Assembly (NCBI RefSeq): GCF_000308655.1
Contig: NZ_BAGC01000040.1
Location: forward strand, 1-64,000
Reading direction: 5' to 3'
DNA from: Nocardia niigatensis NBRC 100131
GTDB lineage: Bacteria; Actinomycetota; Actinomycetes; Mycobacteriales; Mycobacteriaceae
Length of the DNA: 64,000 nucleotides
Below, piece by piece: positions 17,915 through 26,164 of the stretch. A model generated the notes under the pieces. That model ran no database searches and had not been told where the DNA came from. It saw only the letters and a list, made by a program, of their open reading frames with translations. Numbering within the stretch: position 1 is the first letter of the stretch; every line of letters starts with the position of its first letter. The position numbers and the translations under genes are program-made.

Positions 17915-18607
17915 ATGCTGACCTGTCCGGCCGGACACGATTCGGCGGCCGGCGACTACTGTGACGTGTGCGGTCTACTGATGGAAAACGAAAGATCTTC
18001 TCCCGCAGTGGAAGCCGCAGGGGTGCCATGCCCGGCGTGTGGGGAGCCGCAGACGGGGCGGTTCTGCGAGGGGTGCAGTTACGACTTCGCGGCGGGCCGG
18101 CCCGTGCGAACGGTCGCCACACCGGCGGCCGCGGTGGACGCATCCACACCGGCCGGGTCCGCGTCCGCGCCGACGATGGTCGCGCCGCTGGCCGCCGTAT
18201 TTGGAACCTCTTGGACAGCAACCGTTTTCGCCGACCGCGAGTACTTCGACACCATGCGCGGCGAGGACGACGACGTCGAATTCCCGGCCTACTGCCCCGA
18301 ACGCGTCTTCGCGCTGCGGGGCGCGCAGATGCGGGTGGGCCGCCACAGCGCCGCCAAGGGCATCGATCCCGAGATCGATCTCACCGGTCCCCCGCAGGAT
18401 CCGGGCGTCTCACACCTGCACGTGCTGTTCGTCGCCCAGCCCGGGAACGGCTGGGCCATCATCGATCTCGGCTCCACCAACGGCACCCGCGTCAACGCGG
18501 CCGCCGACCCCATCCCGCGCGGGCAGGCGGTGCCGGTGCGGCCCGGCGACCGAATCCACCTGGGCGCGTGGACCACGCTCACCCTGAAGCAGGACACCCC
18601 GTCATGA
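17915..18607 (+). CDS. FHA domain protein with two zinc ribbons
   Basis: A 230-residue protein. Two zinc ribbons precede the signalling domain: one at residues 4-19 (CPAGH, CDVC) and one at 39-54 (CPAC, CEGC). An Ala/Pro-rich linker leads to a C-terminal FHA domain (about 125-225) with MRVGRHS, SHLH and DLGSTNGT, the phosphothreonine-binding signatures. By analogy with GarA/OdhI it is a candidate PknG substrate or reader. The ribosome site is AGAGGGGGACGA, and its stop overlaps the next gene as ATGA. Confidence 0.92.
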   Translation: MLTCPAGHDSAAGDYCDVCGLLMENERSSPAVEAAGVPCPACGEPQTGRFCEGCSYDFAAGRPVRTVATPAAAVDASTPAGSASAPTMVAPLAAVFGTSWTATVFADREYFDTMRGEDDDVEFPAYCPERVFALRGAQMRVGRHSAAKGIDPEIDLTGPPQDPGVSHLHVLFVAQPGNGWAIIDLGSTNGTRVNAAADPIPRGQAVPVRPGDRIHLGAWTTLTLKQDTPS

Positions 18608-20066
18608 CGACGATGCTCACCCGCCCCCGGACTCCGCGCGCCGAGACCGCGCCTGCCACAGGCGCGCTCACGCGAGTGCGCGGGCTGTTGCCCGGGAGGT
18701 CGGATACTCCGGGCTGGATTCGGCTGCTGGCCGTGGCCGCGGTGCTGCTCACGGCGGTGACCGCGCTCGTGATGGCCGCCGACGCGCGGTCGACCCGGCA
18801 CCGCATCGATGTCATCGGCCACCACACCGCGCCGACCGTGACCGCCACCGAGGACCTGTACTTCGCGCTGGCCGATATGGACGCCCAACTGGCGGATGTG
18901 CTTCTCGCCGGGAACGATTCGACGCTGGCCACGGTGCGCGAGAACGCGCTCGCCGGCTACGAGCAGCGGCGGGTGCAGGCCGACGCCGACCTGCAACAGG
19001 CCATGACCATCGCCACCACTGACGATGCGGCCCGGCAGATCCGGGAGCTGCTCGACGAGTTCGGCAGTACGAGGCGCTCGCCGCCGGCACCTTCCAGCTC
19101 GGCGATCTCGATCGTGGCGCCGCGGGCCGGCCTTCGGCCCGCACCCTGGATGCCTACCGGACGGCGACGGGGATGGTGCCGGATCTGCTGTCCCGCGCCC
19201 AGAAACTGGCAGACACCAACAGCGGTGTGCTGAGCCAGGCGTACCAGGACAGCGAGCACACCACGGTCGCGGAACGGGTGCGCATCGCCGTGCTGGGCCT
19301 GCTGCTGCTCGGGGTGCTGGCCGGACTACAGGTCGTGCTGCGGGTGACGCTGCATCGCCGGGTCAACCCGGCACTCGCCGCGACCACCGTGCTGATGCTC
19401 GGGGTGCTGACCGGCGGCTTTGTCGCGAATGCCTCGGCGGCACATCAGCTCACCGTCGCCAAACAGGACGCGTTCGAATCGCTGCTGGCGCTGCGGCAGG
19501 CACGGGCGCTGAGCTACGACGCCAATGCCGACGAGAGCCGATACCTGCTCGATCTCGCGCACGCCGCGACCTATCAGCAGAGCTACTTCGAGAAATCGCA
19601 GCGGCTGGCCGGGGTGCAGGCGCGCGGCGTCGACGACTACGCGGGCGCGATCGACCAGGCGATCGCCGCGCACACCGGCTATCCGGCACAGGCCGTCAGC
19701 GCCGACTCCTTTCTCGGAGAGGAACTGCGCAACATCACCTTCGGTGGCGAACGGCAGGCCGCCGAGCAGAGCCTGCTCACCTACCAGGCCTACCAGCACG
19801 ACGACCACGTCCTGCGCGGACTGGCGGGCACGGACCTGCGGGCGGCCATCGCCCTGGACACCGGCGCATCCAACGACCACTTCGGCGCCTACGACAAGGC
19901 GCTGGTATCGGCCATCGACATCAACCAGCACGCCTTCGACACCGCGATCGCCCAGGGCGAGAACGACCTGTCCGGCTGGGGCACCTGGCTCCCCTACGGC
20001 GCGGCCATGCTCGTGGCGGTCCTGGTCCTGCTCGGCGTCCGCCCGCGCCTGGCCGAATACCGCTGA
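18604..20066 (+). pseudogene. GlnX-like four-TM signalling protein, interrupted by a one-base frameshift
   Basis: Joining two frames gives a roughly 490-residue membrane protein: TM1 (WIRLLAVAAVLLTAVTALVM), an outside helical domain, TM2 (VLGLLLLGVLAGLQVVL), TM3 (TTVLMLGVLTGGFVA), a second outside helical domain, and TM4 (YGAAMLVAVLVLLGV). This topology and the adjacency to pknG match GlnX (Rv0412c type), which relays amino-acid sensing by GlnH to PknG. The frame breaks at about 19065. The sequence reads GAG TTC GGC AG TAC, and adding one C restores Gly-Gln-Tyr-Glu and an open frame to the end. Either the gene is inactive or one base is missing from the assembly. No glnH follows. Confidence 0.75.
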
Positions 20067-20099
20067 CCCGAGGTGACCGGGCACGAGGCCTCGACCAAG

Positions 20100-20720
20100 A
20101 TGGGTCTCGTGCCCGAATTCACCGCCATCACCCCCGATGCCCTGCGCGCACTCCTCGCCGACCGGGCCATGGCACTGCCCGGATACACGGTGATCGCGGT
20201 GGACGGCGCGGACGCGGCCGACCCGCGCACCCTCGCGAACGGAGTCGCCGAACTCCTCCGCACCCGCGGCCGGCCCGCCGAAGTGGTGTCGCTGCACGAT
20301 TTCGTCCGGCCCGCCTCCGTGCGCCTGGAATACGATCGCGACAGCGAGTTCACCTACCGCACAGCCTGGTTCGATTTCGCGGCGCTGAATCGCGAAGTCC
20401 TCGAACCACTCCGGGACACGGGCCGTTACCTGCCGGCGCTCTGGGATGAACAGGCCGACCGCTCGGCCCGCGCCCGCATCCGCGCCGCCGCCGAGAGAAC
20501 AGTGCTGTTCGTCGCCGGGCCGATGCTCCTCGGTCGCGGCCTGGACTTCGATCTGACTGTCGGCCTGCGCATGTCGGAGGGGGCGCTGCGACGCCGCACG
20601 GACGCCGACGCGATGTTCACGGTGGACGGGCTGCTCGAATTCCACCGCGAACACGCCGCCGACCCCGATATCCAGGTCGCCTGGGACCACCCCGATCGCC
20701 CGGCCATCCGGGTCGGCTGA
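20100..20720 (+). CDS. Uridine kinase-like protein without an intact P-loop
   Basis: About 206 residues resembling actinobacterial proteins called uridine kinase. Features are a VIAVDGADAADP strand-loop, a VVSLHDFVRPASVRLEY segment, GRYLPALWD, and LFVAGPMLLGRGLDFDLTVGL. The phosphate-binding loop that should read GxxGxGK[ST] is GADAADPRT, lacking the lysine, so kinase activity is doubtful. ATG at 20100 is chosen with GAGG upstream; GTG at 20073 or 20109 is possible. It follows the glnX-like gene by about 35 bases and may be cotranscribed. Confidence 0.65.
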   Translation: MGLVPEFTAITPDALRALLADRAMALPGYTVIAVDGADAADPRTLANGVAELLRTRGRPAEVVSLHDFVRPASVRLEYDRDSEFTYRTAWFDFAALNREVLEPLRDTGRYLPALWDEQADRSARARIRAAAERTVLFVAGPMLLGRGLDFDLTVGLRMSEGALRRRTDADAMFTVDGLLEFHREHAADPDIQVAWDHPDRPAIRVG

Positions 20721-20736
20721 GCCACGCCGACGGGGC

Positions 20737-21756
20737 TCAGCGCGACGCCGCCTGCTCCGCCAGCGCGCTGAAGGCCGCTTTGGGTGCCCAGCTCAGCGAA
20801 CCGCTCTCGGGCTGAAGGACTTTCACCAATCCCGGGCTGGCCAGGTCCAGGTCGAGTCCGGCGTCGTCGCGGTGGGGTAGGTCGTAGCGGGCGAAGCAGT
20901 AGTAGAAGGCGGCGTCCACGCCCTCGGCGTCGAGGATGCCGAGCAGGTCGGTGAGGTGGGCGGCCTGGGCGGGCTCGTCACGCTGGTAGCTGCCGTCCAG
21001 GCGGAGCGGTCTCGCCGTATCCGGGTCCCACTCGATGATGTCGAATCCGTGCCGGCCCGCATCGGGCGCGCCGCGGAAGGACGGGCAGCCGAATTCGGTG
21101 ATGGCCACCGGCTTTCCGAGTCTCTCGCCCAGCGCGACATAGGCGCGCATGGTGTCCCGATAGCCCGGGGCGAGCTCCGCGCCACGGTATCCGGCGTCGG
21201 TGGCGAGGATGTCGAACTTATCCCAGTCGACCTGTTCGAAAGGCAGGCTGCAATAGGTCAGCCTGCCGCGGAAGCGATCCCGGGCGATCGCCGCGGCGCG
21301 GGACAGGAGAGCGTTGACGCGCGCGGGGATTCCGGCGAGAGCGGCCTGGCCTTCCGGGGTCCCGAGGGCGGCCGCGCGCTCGGTCAGGGTGTCACCGGGG
21401 AGATATCCGAGCACGAACATGGCGAGCTCCGACCCGACTGCCAGCACGATCTCCGCACCGCCGGCACGCAGCCGTTCCGCGTGTCCGGCACAGTCGGCGA
21501 CGACCGCGAGGACCTCGTCCTCGGTGACATCGTTCAGGAAGGGGCACAGCCACACCTCCAATCCGGCCGCCGCGGCCTCGGTCGCCGCCCGCTTCAACCG
21601 TTCCGGATACCCCCCGGTGATCCGGACCGCGTCGCAGTGCAGGTCTTCGCGAATGACCCGCATGTCCTCCCGCACCCGCGCGAGTTCGAACGGCTCGTGG
21701 GTGCTGCTGCCCAGGTTCACGAAGCCGGTGTCGTAACAAACGCCGATCGCTCGCAT
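20737..21756 (-). CDS. Glycoside hydrolase-like TIM-barrel protein
   Basis: A 339-residue soluble protein that reads as a TIM barrel of glycoside hydrolase type. It contains VREDMRVIREDLHCDAVRITGG early, VGSELAMF in the middle (a glutamate where clan A enzymes place the acid/base), and PVAITEFGCPSFRG (the likely nucleophile glutamate on a late strand). The C-terminal part has AAFYYCFARYDLPH. There is no signal peptide, so it acts in the cytosol. The substrate is unknown. It is divergent from a TetR gene with two identical-type palindromes between them, so it is probably the regulated target. Confidence 0.65.
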   Translation of the reverse strand: MRAIGVCYDTGFVNLGSSTHEPFELARVREDMRVIREDLHCDAVRITGGYPERLKRAATEAAAAGLEVWLCPFLNDVTEDEVLAVVADCAGHAERLRAGGAEIVLAVGSELAMFVLGYLPGDTLTERAAALGTPEGQAALAGIPARVNALLSRAAAIARDRFRGRLTYCSLPFEQVDWDKFDILATDAGYRGAELAPGYRDTMRAYVALGERLGKPVAITEFGCPSFRGAPDAGRHGFDIIEWDPDTARPLRLDGSYQRDEPAQAAHLTDLLGILDAEGVDAAFYYCFARYDLPHRDDAGLDLDLASPGLVKVLQPESGSLSWAPKAAFSALAEQAASR

Positions 21757-21776
21757 CGGCTACCTCCTCCAATTAC

Positions 21777-21791
21777 GGTACGTTTAGTACC
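21777..21791. promoter_or_regulatory. Operator copy 1 (GGTAC-N5-GTACC)
   Basis: GGTACGTTTAGTACC is a 5-bp inverted repeat around a 5-base centre. It lies 21 bases upstream of the sugar-hydrolase-like gene start and matches the second copy at 21831-21845 at 13 of 15 positions. Confidence 0.65.
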
Positions 21792-21830
21792 CTAGTTGCG
21801 ACCGTAGTCGGGCCTACCCCAGCCCCGCAA

Positions 21831-21845
21831 GGTACGCTCAGTACC
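21831..21845. promoter_or_regulatory. Operator copy 2 (GGTAC-N5-GTACC)
   Basis: GGTACGCTCAGTACC, ending three bases before the TetR start codon. The pair gives the consensus GGTACGNTNAGTACC with centres 54 bases apart. There is no Shine-Dalgarno sequence before the TetR ATG, so that mRNA may be leaderless and the operator would cover its promoter. Confidence 0.65.
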
Positions 21846-21848
21846 GTT

Positions 21849-22457
21849 ATGAGCGAATCGACAGAGCGCGCGACCCGCCGTCGCGGCCCGGCCCTGGAAC
21901 AGGCGATCCTCCGCGCGGCCGTGGACGAACTGCTCGAATCCGGCTATCCCGGCATGACCATGGACGCCGTCGCCACCCGAGCCGGCACCAACAAGAACGC
22001 CATCTACCGCCGCTGGCCGCACCGTGCCGCCCTCGGCGTCGCCGCCTACCGCCAGCTGAGCTCGGCCGCCCTCGATCTACCCGACACCGGCGCCCTCCGC
22101 ACCGACGTCCTGGAGTTGTTGCGCCGCGCCAACTCCCACCTGGCCTCGCCCCTCGGCGAAATCCTCCGCACCCTGCTCTCCCAGCTCGCGAACGAGCCCG
22201 AACTCCTCGCTCAACTGCGAGAGCAGTCCGGAGACACCGGAACCCGGCCCTGGCTCACCATCCTGGAGCGTGCCGCCGATCGCGGCGAAGCCCCGCGCGC
22301 AGCCTGCGTGCCCCGGGTCGCCACCACGCCCATCGACCTGCTGCGCAACGAGTTCGTGACCCGTGGCGTGCCGGCGGTACCCGACGACGTCCTGGTGGAC
22401 ATCGTCGACACCGTGTACCTGCCACTGATCCGCGGCTTTTCCGTGCCGTCGGACTGA
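21849..22457 (+). CDS. TetR family transcriptional regulator
   Basis: A 202-residue regulator with an N-terminal TetR helix-turn-helix (residues about 15-62: AILRAAVDELLESGYPGMTMDAVATRAGTNKNAIYRRWPHRAAL) and a C-terminal TetR_C-type ligand-binding domain. Divergent from the TIM-barrel gene; the two GGTAC-N5-GTACC palindromes in the shared gap are its likely binding sites. The inducer is unknown, plausibly a sugar-like compound given the neighbour. Confidence 0.93.
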   Translation: MSESTERATRRRGPALEQAILRAAVDELLESGYPGMTMDAVATRAGTNKNAIYRRWPHRAALGVAAYRQLSSAALDLPDTGALRTDVLELLRRANSHLASPLGEILRTLLSQLANEPELLAQLREQSGDTGTRPWLTILERAADRGEAPRAACVPRVATTPIDLLRNEFVTRGVPAVPDDVLVDIVDTVYLPLIRGFSVPSD

Positions 22458-22589
22458 CCGCGCACGGACCCGGCCCGGGCGGCGGAAATCGTTGCACCGC
22501 ATCTCTTCCGGCGCCCGGACATCGTCCCCGTTCGCCCGCGCGGCCCTCACCATCGGTGACGGCGGAAATCGAACTGTCCGTCGGGTATT

Positions 22590-22730
22590 CGTCCGGTCAG
22601 GATCCACCCTCCGTGCCCCTGCTGATCACGAGCCCGCACCATGCACCGCAGGGCCGAACGACCCGGTGACGGACATGACATGGGCCAGAACGGGAGTGAG
22701 CCGCCCATAGGTGAAATGGTCGATTACCAA
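22590..22730 (-). pseudogene. Truncated 5' end of an MHYT-domain membrane protein
   Basis: On the minus strand a good ribosome site (AAGGAG, 22739-22744) precedes a TTG start at 22728-22730. The peptide VIDHFTYGRLTPVLAHVMSV then TGSF follows. This is how actinobacterial MHYT-domain sensor proteins begin. After TGSF (about 22656) two bases are missing: restoring them would give LALRCMVRARDQQG, the expected next residues, after which similarity fades. The rest of the 22458-23071 gap shows only the pdxS terminator and no other gene. Confidence 0.5.
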
Positions 22731-22986
22731 TATGCGGGCTCCTTGCCGGAATGACTGCTCATGACGTTTCACCGGCGACCGATCCGAACCGTAGCGAGGA
22801 AACACCAGGTAGTAATTCACCGAAGCCCAGCCCCGAAAAAATAGCTGGAGTTTGCTGAACGGTATGCACGCAGGTGGCCACCGGTATGGACGGGTCCGCA
22901 GCGCCACTCACACCGCGTATGCGCGCCTTGACGGCCAGCACCCACCGTGCAAACCCGATAGGGCCGCAAGTCCCTCGCGCACAATG

Positions 22987-23022
22987 AAAAACCGCCGGGC
23001 GGTCACAGGGACCACCCGGCGG
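22987..23022 (-). terminator. Intrinsic terminator after pdxS
   Basis: CCGCCGGGCGGT (22992-23003) pairs with ACCACCCGGCGG (23011-23022) with one G-T-type mismatch and a 7-base loop. On the minus strand it is followed by five T's (AAAAA at 22987-22991). It lies about 50 bases after the pdxS stop. Confidence 0.85.
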
Positions 23023-23071
23023 TGTGAATCAGACTGTGGCGAAGCCGATTACCGGTCACGCCCCGGCGGGA

Positions 23072-24001
23072 TCACCAGCCGCGCTCGGCGAGCCGGTGGG
23101 GCTGGGCGATGTCCTCGACATTGATGCCGACCATGGCCTCGCCCAGGCCGCGCGAAACCTTCGCCAGCACATCGGGATCGTCGTGGAAGGTGGTGGCCTT
23201 CACGATGGCGGCGGCGCGCTGGGCCGGGTTGCCGGACTTGAAGATGCCGGAGCCGACGAACACGCCCTCGGCGCCGAGCTGCATCATCATGGCGGCGTCG
23301 GCCGGGGTGGCGATGCCACCGGCGGTGAAGAGCACGACCGGAAGCTTGCCGGTCTCGGCGACCTCGGCGACCAGCTCGTAGGGGGCCTGCAGCTCCTTGG
23401 CGGCGACGTACAGCTCGTCCTTGGGCAGCGAGGTCAAGCGGCGGATCTCGTCGCGGATCTTGCGCATGTGGGTGGTGGCGTTGGAGACGTCACCGGTGCC
23501 GGCCTCACCCTTGGAGCGAATCATGGCCGCGCCCTCGGTGATCCGGCGCAGCGCCTCACCCAGGTTGGTGGCGCCACACACGAAAGGCACGGTGAAGGCG
23601 AACTTGTCGATGTGGTTGGCGTAGTCGGCCGGGGTCAGCACCTCGGACTCGTCGATGTAGTCCACACCCAGCGACTGCAGGATCTGCGCCTCGACGAAGT
23701 GGCCGATACGGGCCTTCGCCATGACGGGGATGGAGACGGCGTTGATGATGCCGTCGATCATGTCCGGATCCGACATGCGGGACACGCCACCCTGGGCGCG
23801 AATGTCGGCGGGAACCCGCTCGAGCGCCATGACCGCGACGGCGCCCGCATCCTCGGCGATCTTGGCCTGGTCCGGCGTGACGACATCCATGATCACACCG
23901 CCCTTCAGCATCTCGGCCATGCCGCGCTTGACGCGGGCGGTACCGATGGTCGGGGTGGTGTCGGGCGTGGTCACGGCAAACTCCTGGGTCATGGGGGCCA
24001 A
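23072..24001 (-). CDS. pdxS: Pyridoxal 5'-phosphate synthase lyase subunit PdxS
   Basis: PdxS condenses ribose 5-phosphate, glyceraldehyde 3-phosphate and PdxT-derived ammonia into PLP. The 309-residue protein has the full (beta/alpha)8 sequence: [63 protein letters not shown], and the phosphate loop [32 protein letters not shown] at 24001 or four codons later are both possible. Its glutaminase partner pdxT is on the same strand about 15 kb downstream, beyond genes not usually found between them. Confidence 0.98.
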   Translation of the reverse strand: MAPMTQEFAVTTPDTTPTIGTARVKRGMAEMLKGGVIMDVVTPDQAKIAEDAGAVAVMALERVPADIRAQGGVSRMSDPDMIDGIINAVSIPVMAKARIGHFVEAQILQSLGVDYIDESEVLTPADYANHIDKFAFTVPFVCGATNLGEALRRITEGAAMIRSKGEAGTGDVSNATTHMRKIRDEIRRLTSLPKDELYVAAKELQAPYELVAEVAETGKLPVVLFTAGGIATPADAAMMMQLGAEGVFVGSGIFKSGNPAQRAAAIVKATTFHDDPDVLAKVSRGLGEAMVGINVEDIAQPHRLAERGW

Positions 24002-24136
24002 TCGGGTCGCTCGGAATCGAACACCCCGATTCTAGGCGGCGCTTTCAGGCCACTTGATAGCCAGTCCGACACGACTGGACTGCCCGCCTCCAGCAGGATG
24101 ACGGGCGTCACAGCCGCCAGGGTTACCGCGTCGCTA

Positions 24137-24238
24137 CTACAGCGGTCCGATGACGAAAATCGTCGCCCAGTACTCGGCCGCGGCCGGGCCCATCAACGGT
24201 TCCAGGAAGTCGTAGAGCAGGTAAGACACGAAGAACAT
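24137..24238 (-). CDS. Possible 33-residue membrane peptide
   Basis: In the 343-base gap between the EthD-like gene and pdxS the minus strand holds an ATG (24236-24238) with GGAAGG four bases upstream, ending at tandem stop codons. The peptide reads MFFVSYLLYDFLEPLMGPAA then AEYWATIFVIGPL. It is strongly hydrophobic and aromatic and would span the membrane once or lie at its surface. No family is recognised and it may be a chance frame; the clean ribosome site and composition argue for a real small protein. Nothing else is evident in the gap. Confidence 0.35.
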   Translation of the reverse strand: MFFVSYLLYDFLEPLMGPAAAEYWATIFVIGPL

Positions 24239-24344
24239 TCCACCTTCCACACACGGTCTGCCGATTCCGCTGCGCGGCAAACCTTCCCAGGGACCCTAGC
24301 GGACAATGCGCCAGGGATCACGGGAAAGTTCTTCAGGCTATCGA

Positions 24345-25013
24345 TCAGCCCAGGGTGTAGACGTACCGGCTCGTGGGCACCAGATCCAGATTCAGGTGGG
24401 CGCCGAAGCGCACGACGCTCTCCATCATGGCGGTGACCCGCCGCTGCAGTTCCGCATCGTCGCCACCGCTGCCGTAGAAGGCATGTGCGCTGGTCATGGC
24501 CGCCATCGGGAACAATTCCTCGACGAGGGCGTCGACCCGATCGCCCTCGGTGATCGCCTCGGTCACCGTGTTCTGGACGTAGCCGAATGTGTCCTGCGTC
24601 TCGATAGCCACTGGCGTGTGCAGGACGTGCCACCGATGCAGCCACTCCGCACGCGTCAGGTCCTCCGGAATCCGCAGAATCGCGATGTTCGCCAGCGCGT
24701 CGGTCCGCACGCCGTCCTCGACCACCGGCGGTTCGATGGGCCGCCGCTCGTCCACGACCCAGCCGTTCACGTCGTCCGCGACCGTCCGCAGCACGCCGGT
24801 GACCGCCGCGTGGTCGGCCTCGGTCCATACGCTCACGATCGCGTCGATGGGCGTGTCATAGGTGGTGTGCTTGACCTGCGCGTCCTCGACATCGGCGTCC
24901 CGCACATTCACCTGATACGCGGTCACCCCCACCCCGGCCAGCTCTTTGCGCAGCTCCTCGCCCCGCAGCCGCTCCCCCAGCCCCGCGCCCCACAACGCAT
25001 ACATCAACTTCAT
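24345..25013 (-). CDS. EthD-like (dimeric alpha/beta barrel) protein
   Basis: About 222 residues, started at the ATG at 25011-25013 (AAGGAC seven bases upstream), giving MKLMYALWGA. The second half contains an EthD-like pattern: LTRAEWLHRWHVLHTPVAIETQ followed by GYVQNTV, then VEELFPMA. EthD-type domains occur in small-molecule-modifying enzymes and as helper proteins; no substrate can be named. It lies between the Nudix gene and pdxS on the same strand, after a 100-base gap, and is not a standard member of this operon. Confidence 0.65.
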   Translation of the reverse strand: MKLMYALWGAGLGERLRGEELRKELAGVGVTAYQVNVRDADVEDAQVKHTTYDTPIDAIVSVWTEADHAAVTGVLRTVADDVNGWVVDERRPIEPPVVEDGVRTDALANIAILRIPEDLTRAEWLHRWHVLHTPVAIETQDTFGYVQNTVTEAITEGDRVDALVEELFPMAAMTSAHAFYGSGGDDAELQRRVTAMMESVVRFGAHLNLDLVPTSRYVYTLG

Positions 25014-25120
25014 GCCGTAAGTCCTTGCCACAGATCACCATTGATCGCCCCACCGTAGCCCCGTGCGACGCCCGCACTGCGCGCTTTCACCCGCCGATCC
25101 CACCCACCGGACGGCGGTCG

Positions 25121-26164
25121 TCAGCGGATGGAGCGGACTTCGGGGTCGATGTCGGAGTCGGCGGCGCTGATCGCCTCGGCGAGGAGCTGGTCGAGGTGAT
25201 AGGGGTAGACGGTTTCGCCGGAATGGTCGATCTGCGCGATGTCGGTGGGGGTGCACCACTTGCTGCCGGTGATCGAACGGCGCTCGATGTAGTCGAGATT
25301 GGTGGGCGCCGGGTCGAAAGACTTGGCGCGCAGGACGAAGAACAGTTCCTCGGAGCGGATGAGCTCGCCGTTGAAGGGGAACACCGCCACCCGGCGCCAG
25401 AGCGGGCCGCGCAGCGCCGAGGAGTCGGCGGCGTGGCCGGTCTCCTCGTAGAGTTCGCGGATCGCGGCCTCGCGCAGGGTTTCCCCGGGGTTGACGCCAC
25501 CACCGATGGTGAACCAGAACGGAACGTCGGGGACCTTGGGATCCACGCCCTGCAGCAGCAGAACCCGATCGTTCTCGTCGACCAGCACCACGCGCGCCGA
25601 GGTGCGGACGGTGTCGACGTCGAGGCCGGTCGAGGCGGCCGGGGTGACCCGTTCGGCGATCTCGAAGTAGGTCGGCAGCGGCGCGGTACCGCCGAGGTGC
25701 AGCCAGCGGACCAGGCGGCGGGTGCGCAGCGCGAGGGTGTCGCGGACGGCGTCGTTGTGGAAGCGGCGGGCGATGAGCACCCGGGCCTCGGCGTCGGCGA
25801 GCTCGGCCACCAGCTGAGGCGGCAGCAGCGCGATGTCGACCGCGGACAGGGCGGCAGCGAGCTGGTTCTCGACGGTTTCACGATCGCGCCAGTTGGAGCG
25901 TTCGGCGCGGTCGGCCAGCGCGGTCAGTCGGCGGGCCTGCTCGACCAGCGCCGGGTCGTAGAGCCCGGCCAGCGTGGTGGCCACCGCGCGTCCGACCACC
26001 GCGCGCCGGGCCAGGGCCGCGTCCAGCGCGTGGCGGGCCTGGTCGGTGCGCACGTGCAGGCGGTCGAGGCGGTTGGCGGTGGTGTAGGCCCAGCCGGCGG
26101 CGGTGACGATGAGCGCCGCGACGAAGGCGAGGACCAGGATGGTCGTCGCGGAAAAAGTGATCAT
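25121..26164 (-). CDS. Membrane-anchored Nudix hydrolase
   Basis: A 347-residue protein with one N-terminal membrane helix (TILVLAFVAALIVTAAGWAY), a helical region rich in Ala/Arg, and a C-terminal Nudix domain (about 185-330). The Nudix box is complete: GGGVNPGETLREAAIRELYE followed by ETGH, fitting GX5EX7REUXEEXGU. Such enzymes hydrolyse nucleoside diphosphate derivatives; the target is unknown. It is coupled to pimA by an ATGA overlap, the conserved place for this gene in mycolate actinobacteria, which suggests a link to phosphoinositol mannoside synthesis or clean-up of GDP-linked metabolites. Confidence 0.88.
   Translation of the reverse strand: MITFSATTILVLAFVAALIVTAAGWAYTTANRLDRLHVRTDQARHALDAALARRAVVGRAVATTLAGLYDPALVEQARRLTALADRAERSNWRDRETVENQLAAALSAVDIALLPPQLVAELADAEARVLIARRFHNDAVRDTLALRTRRLVRWLHLGGTAPLPTYFEIAERVTPAASTGLDVDTVRTSARVVLVDENDRVLLLQGVDPKVPDVPFWFTIGGGVNPGETLREAAIRELYEETGHAADSSALRGPLWRRVAVFPFNGELIRSEELFFVLRAKSFDPAPTNLDYIERRSITGSKWCTPTDIAQIDHSGETVYPYHLDQLLAEAISAADSDIDPEVRSIR

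Noticed and set aside
16517..17938. Long minus-strand open frame across the VWA gene
   Set aside because: Antisense shadow; the plus strand has a complete MIDAS motif and coupled start and stop codons.
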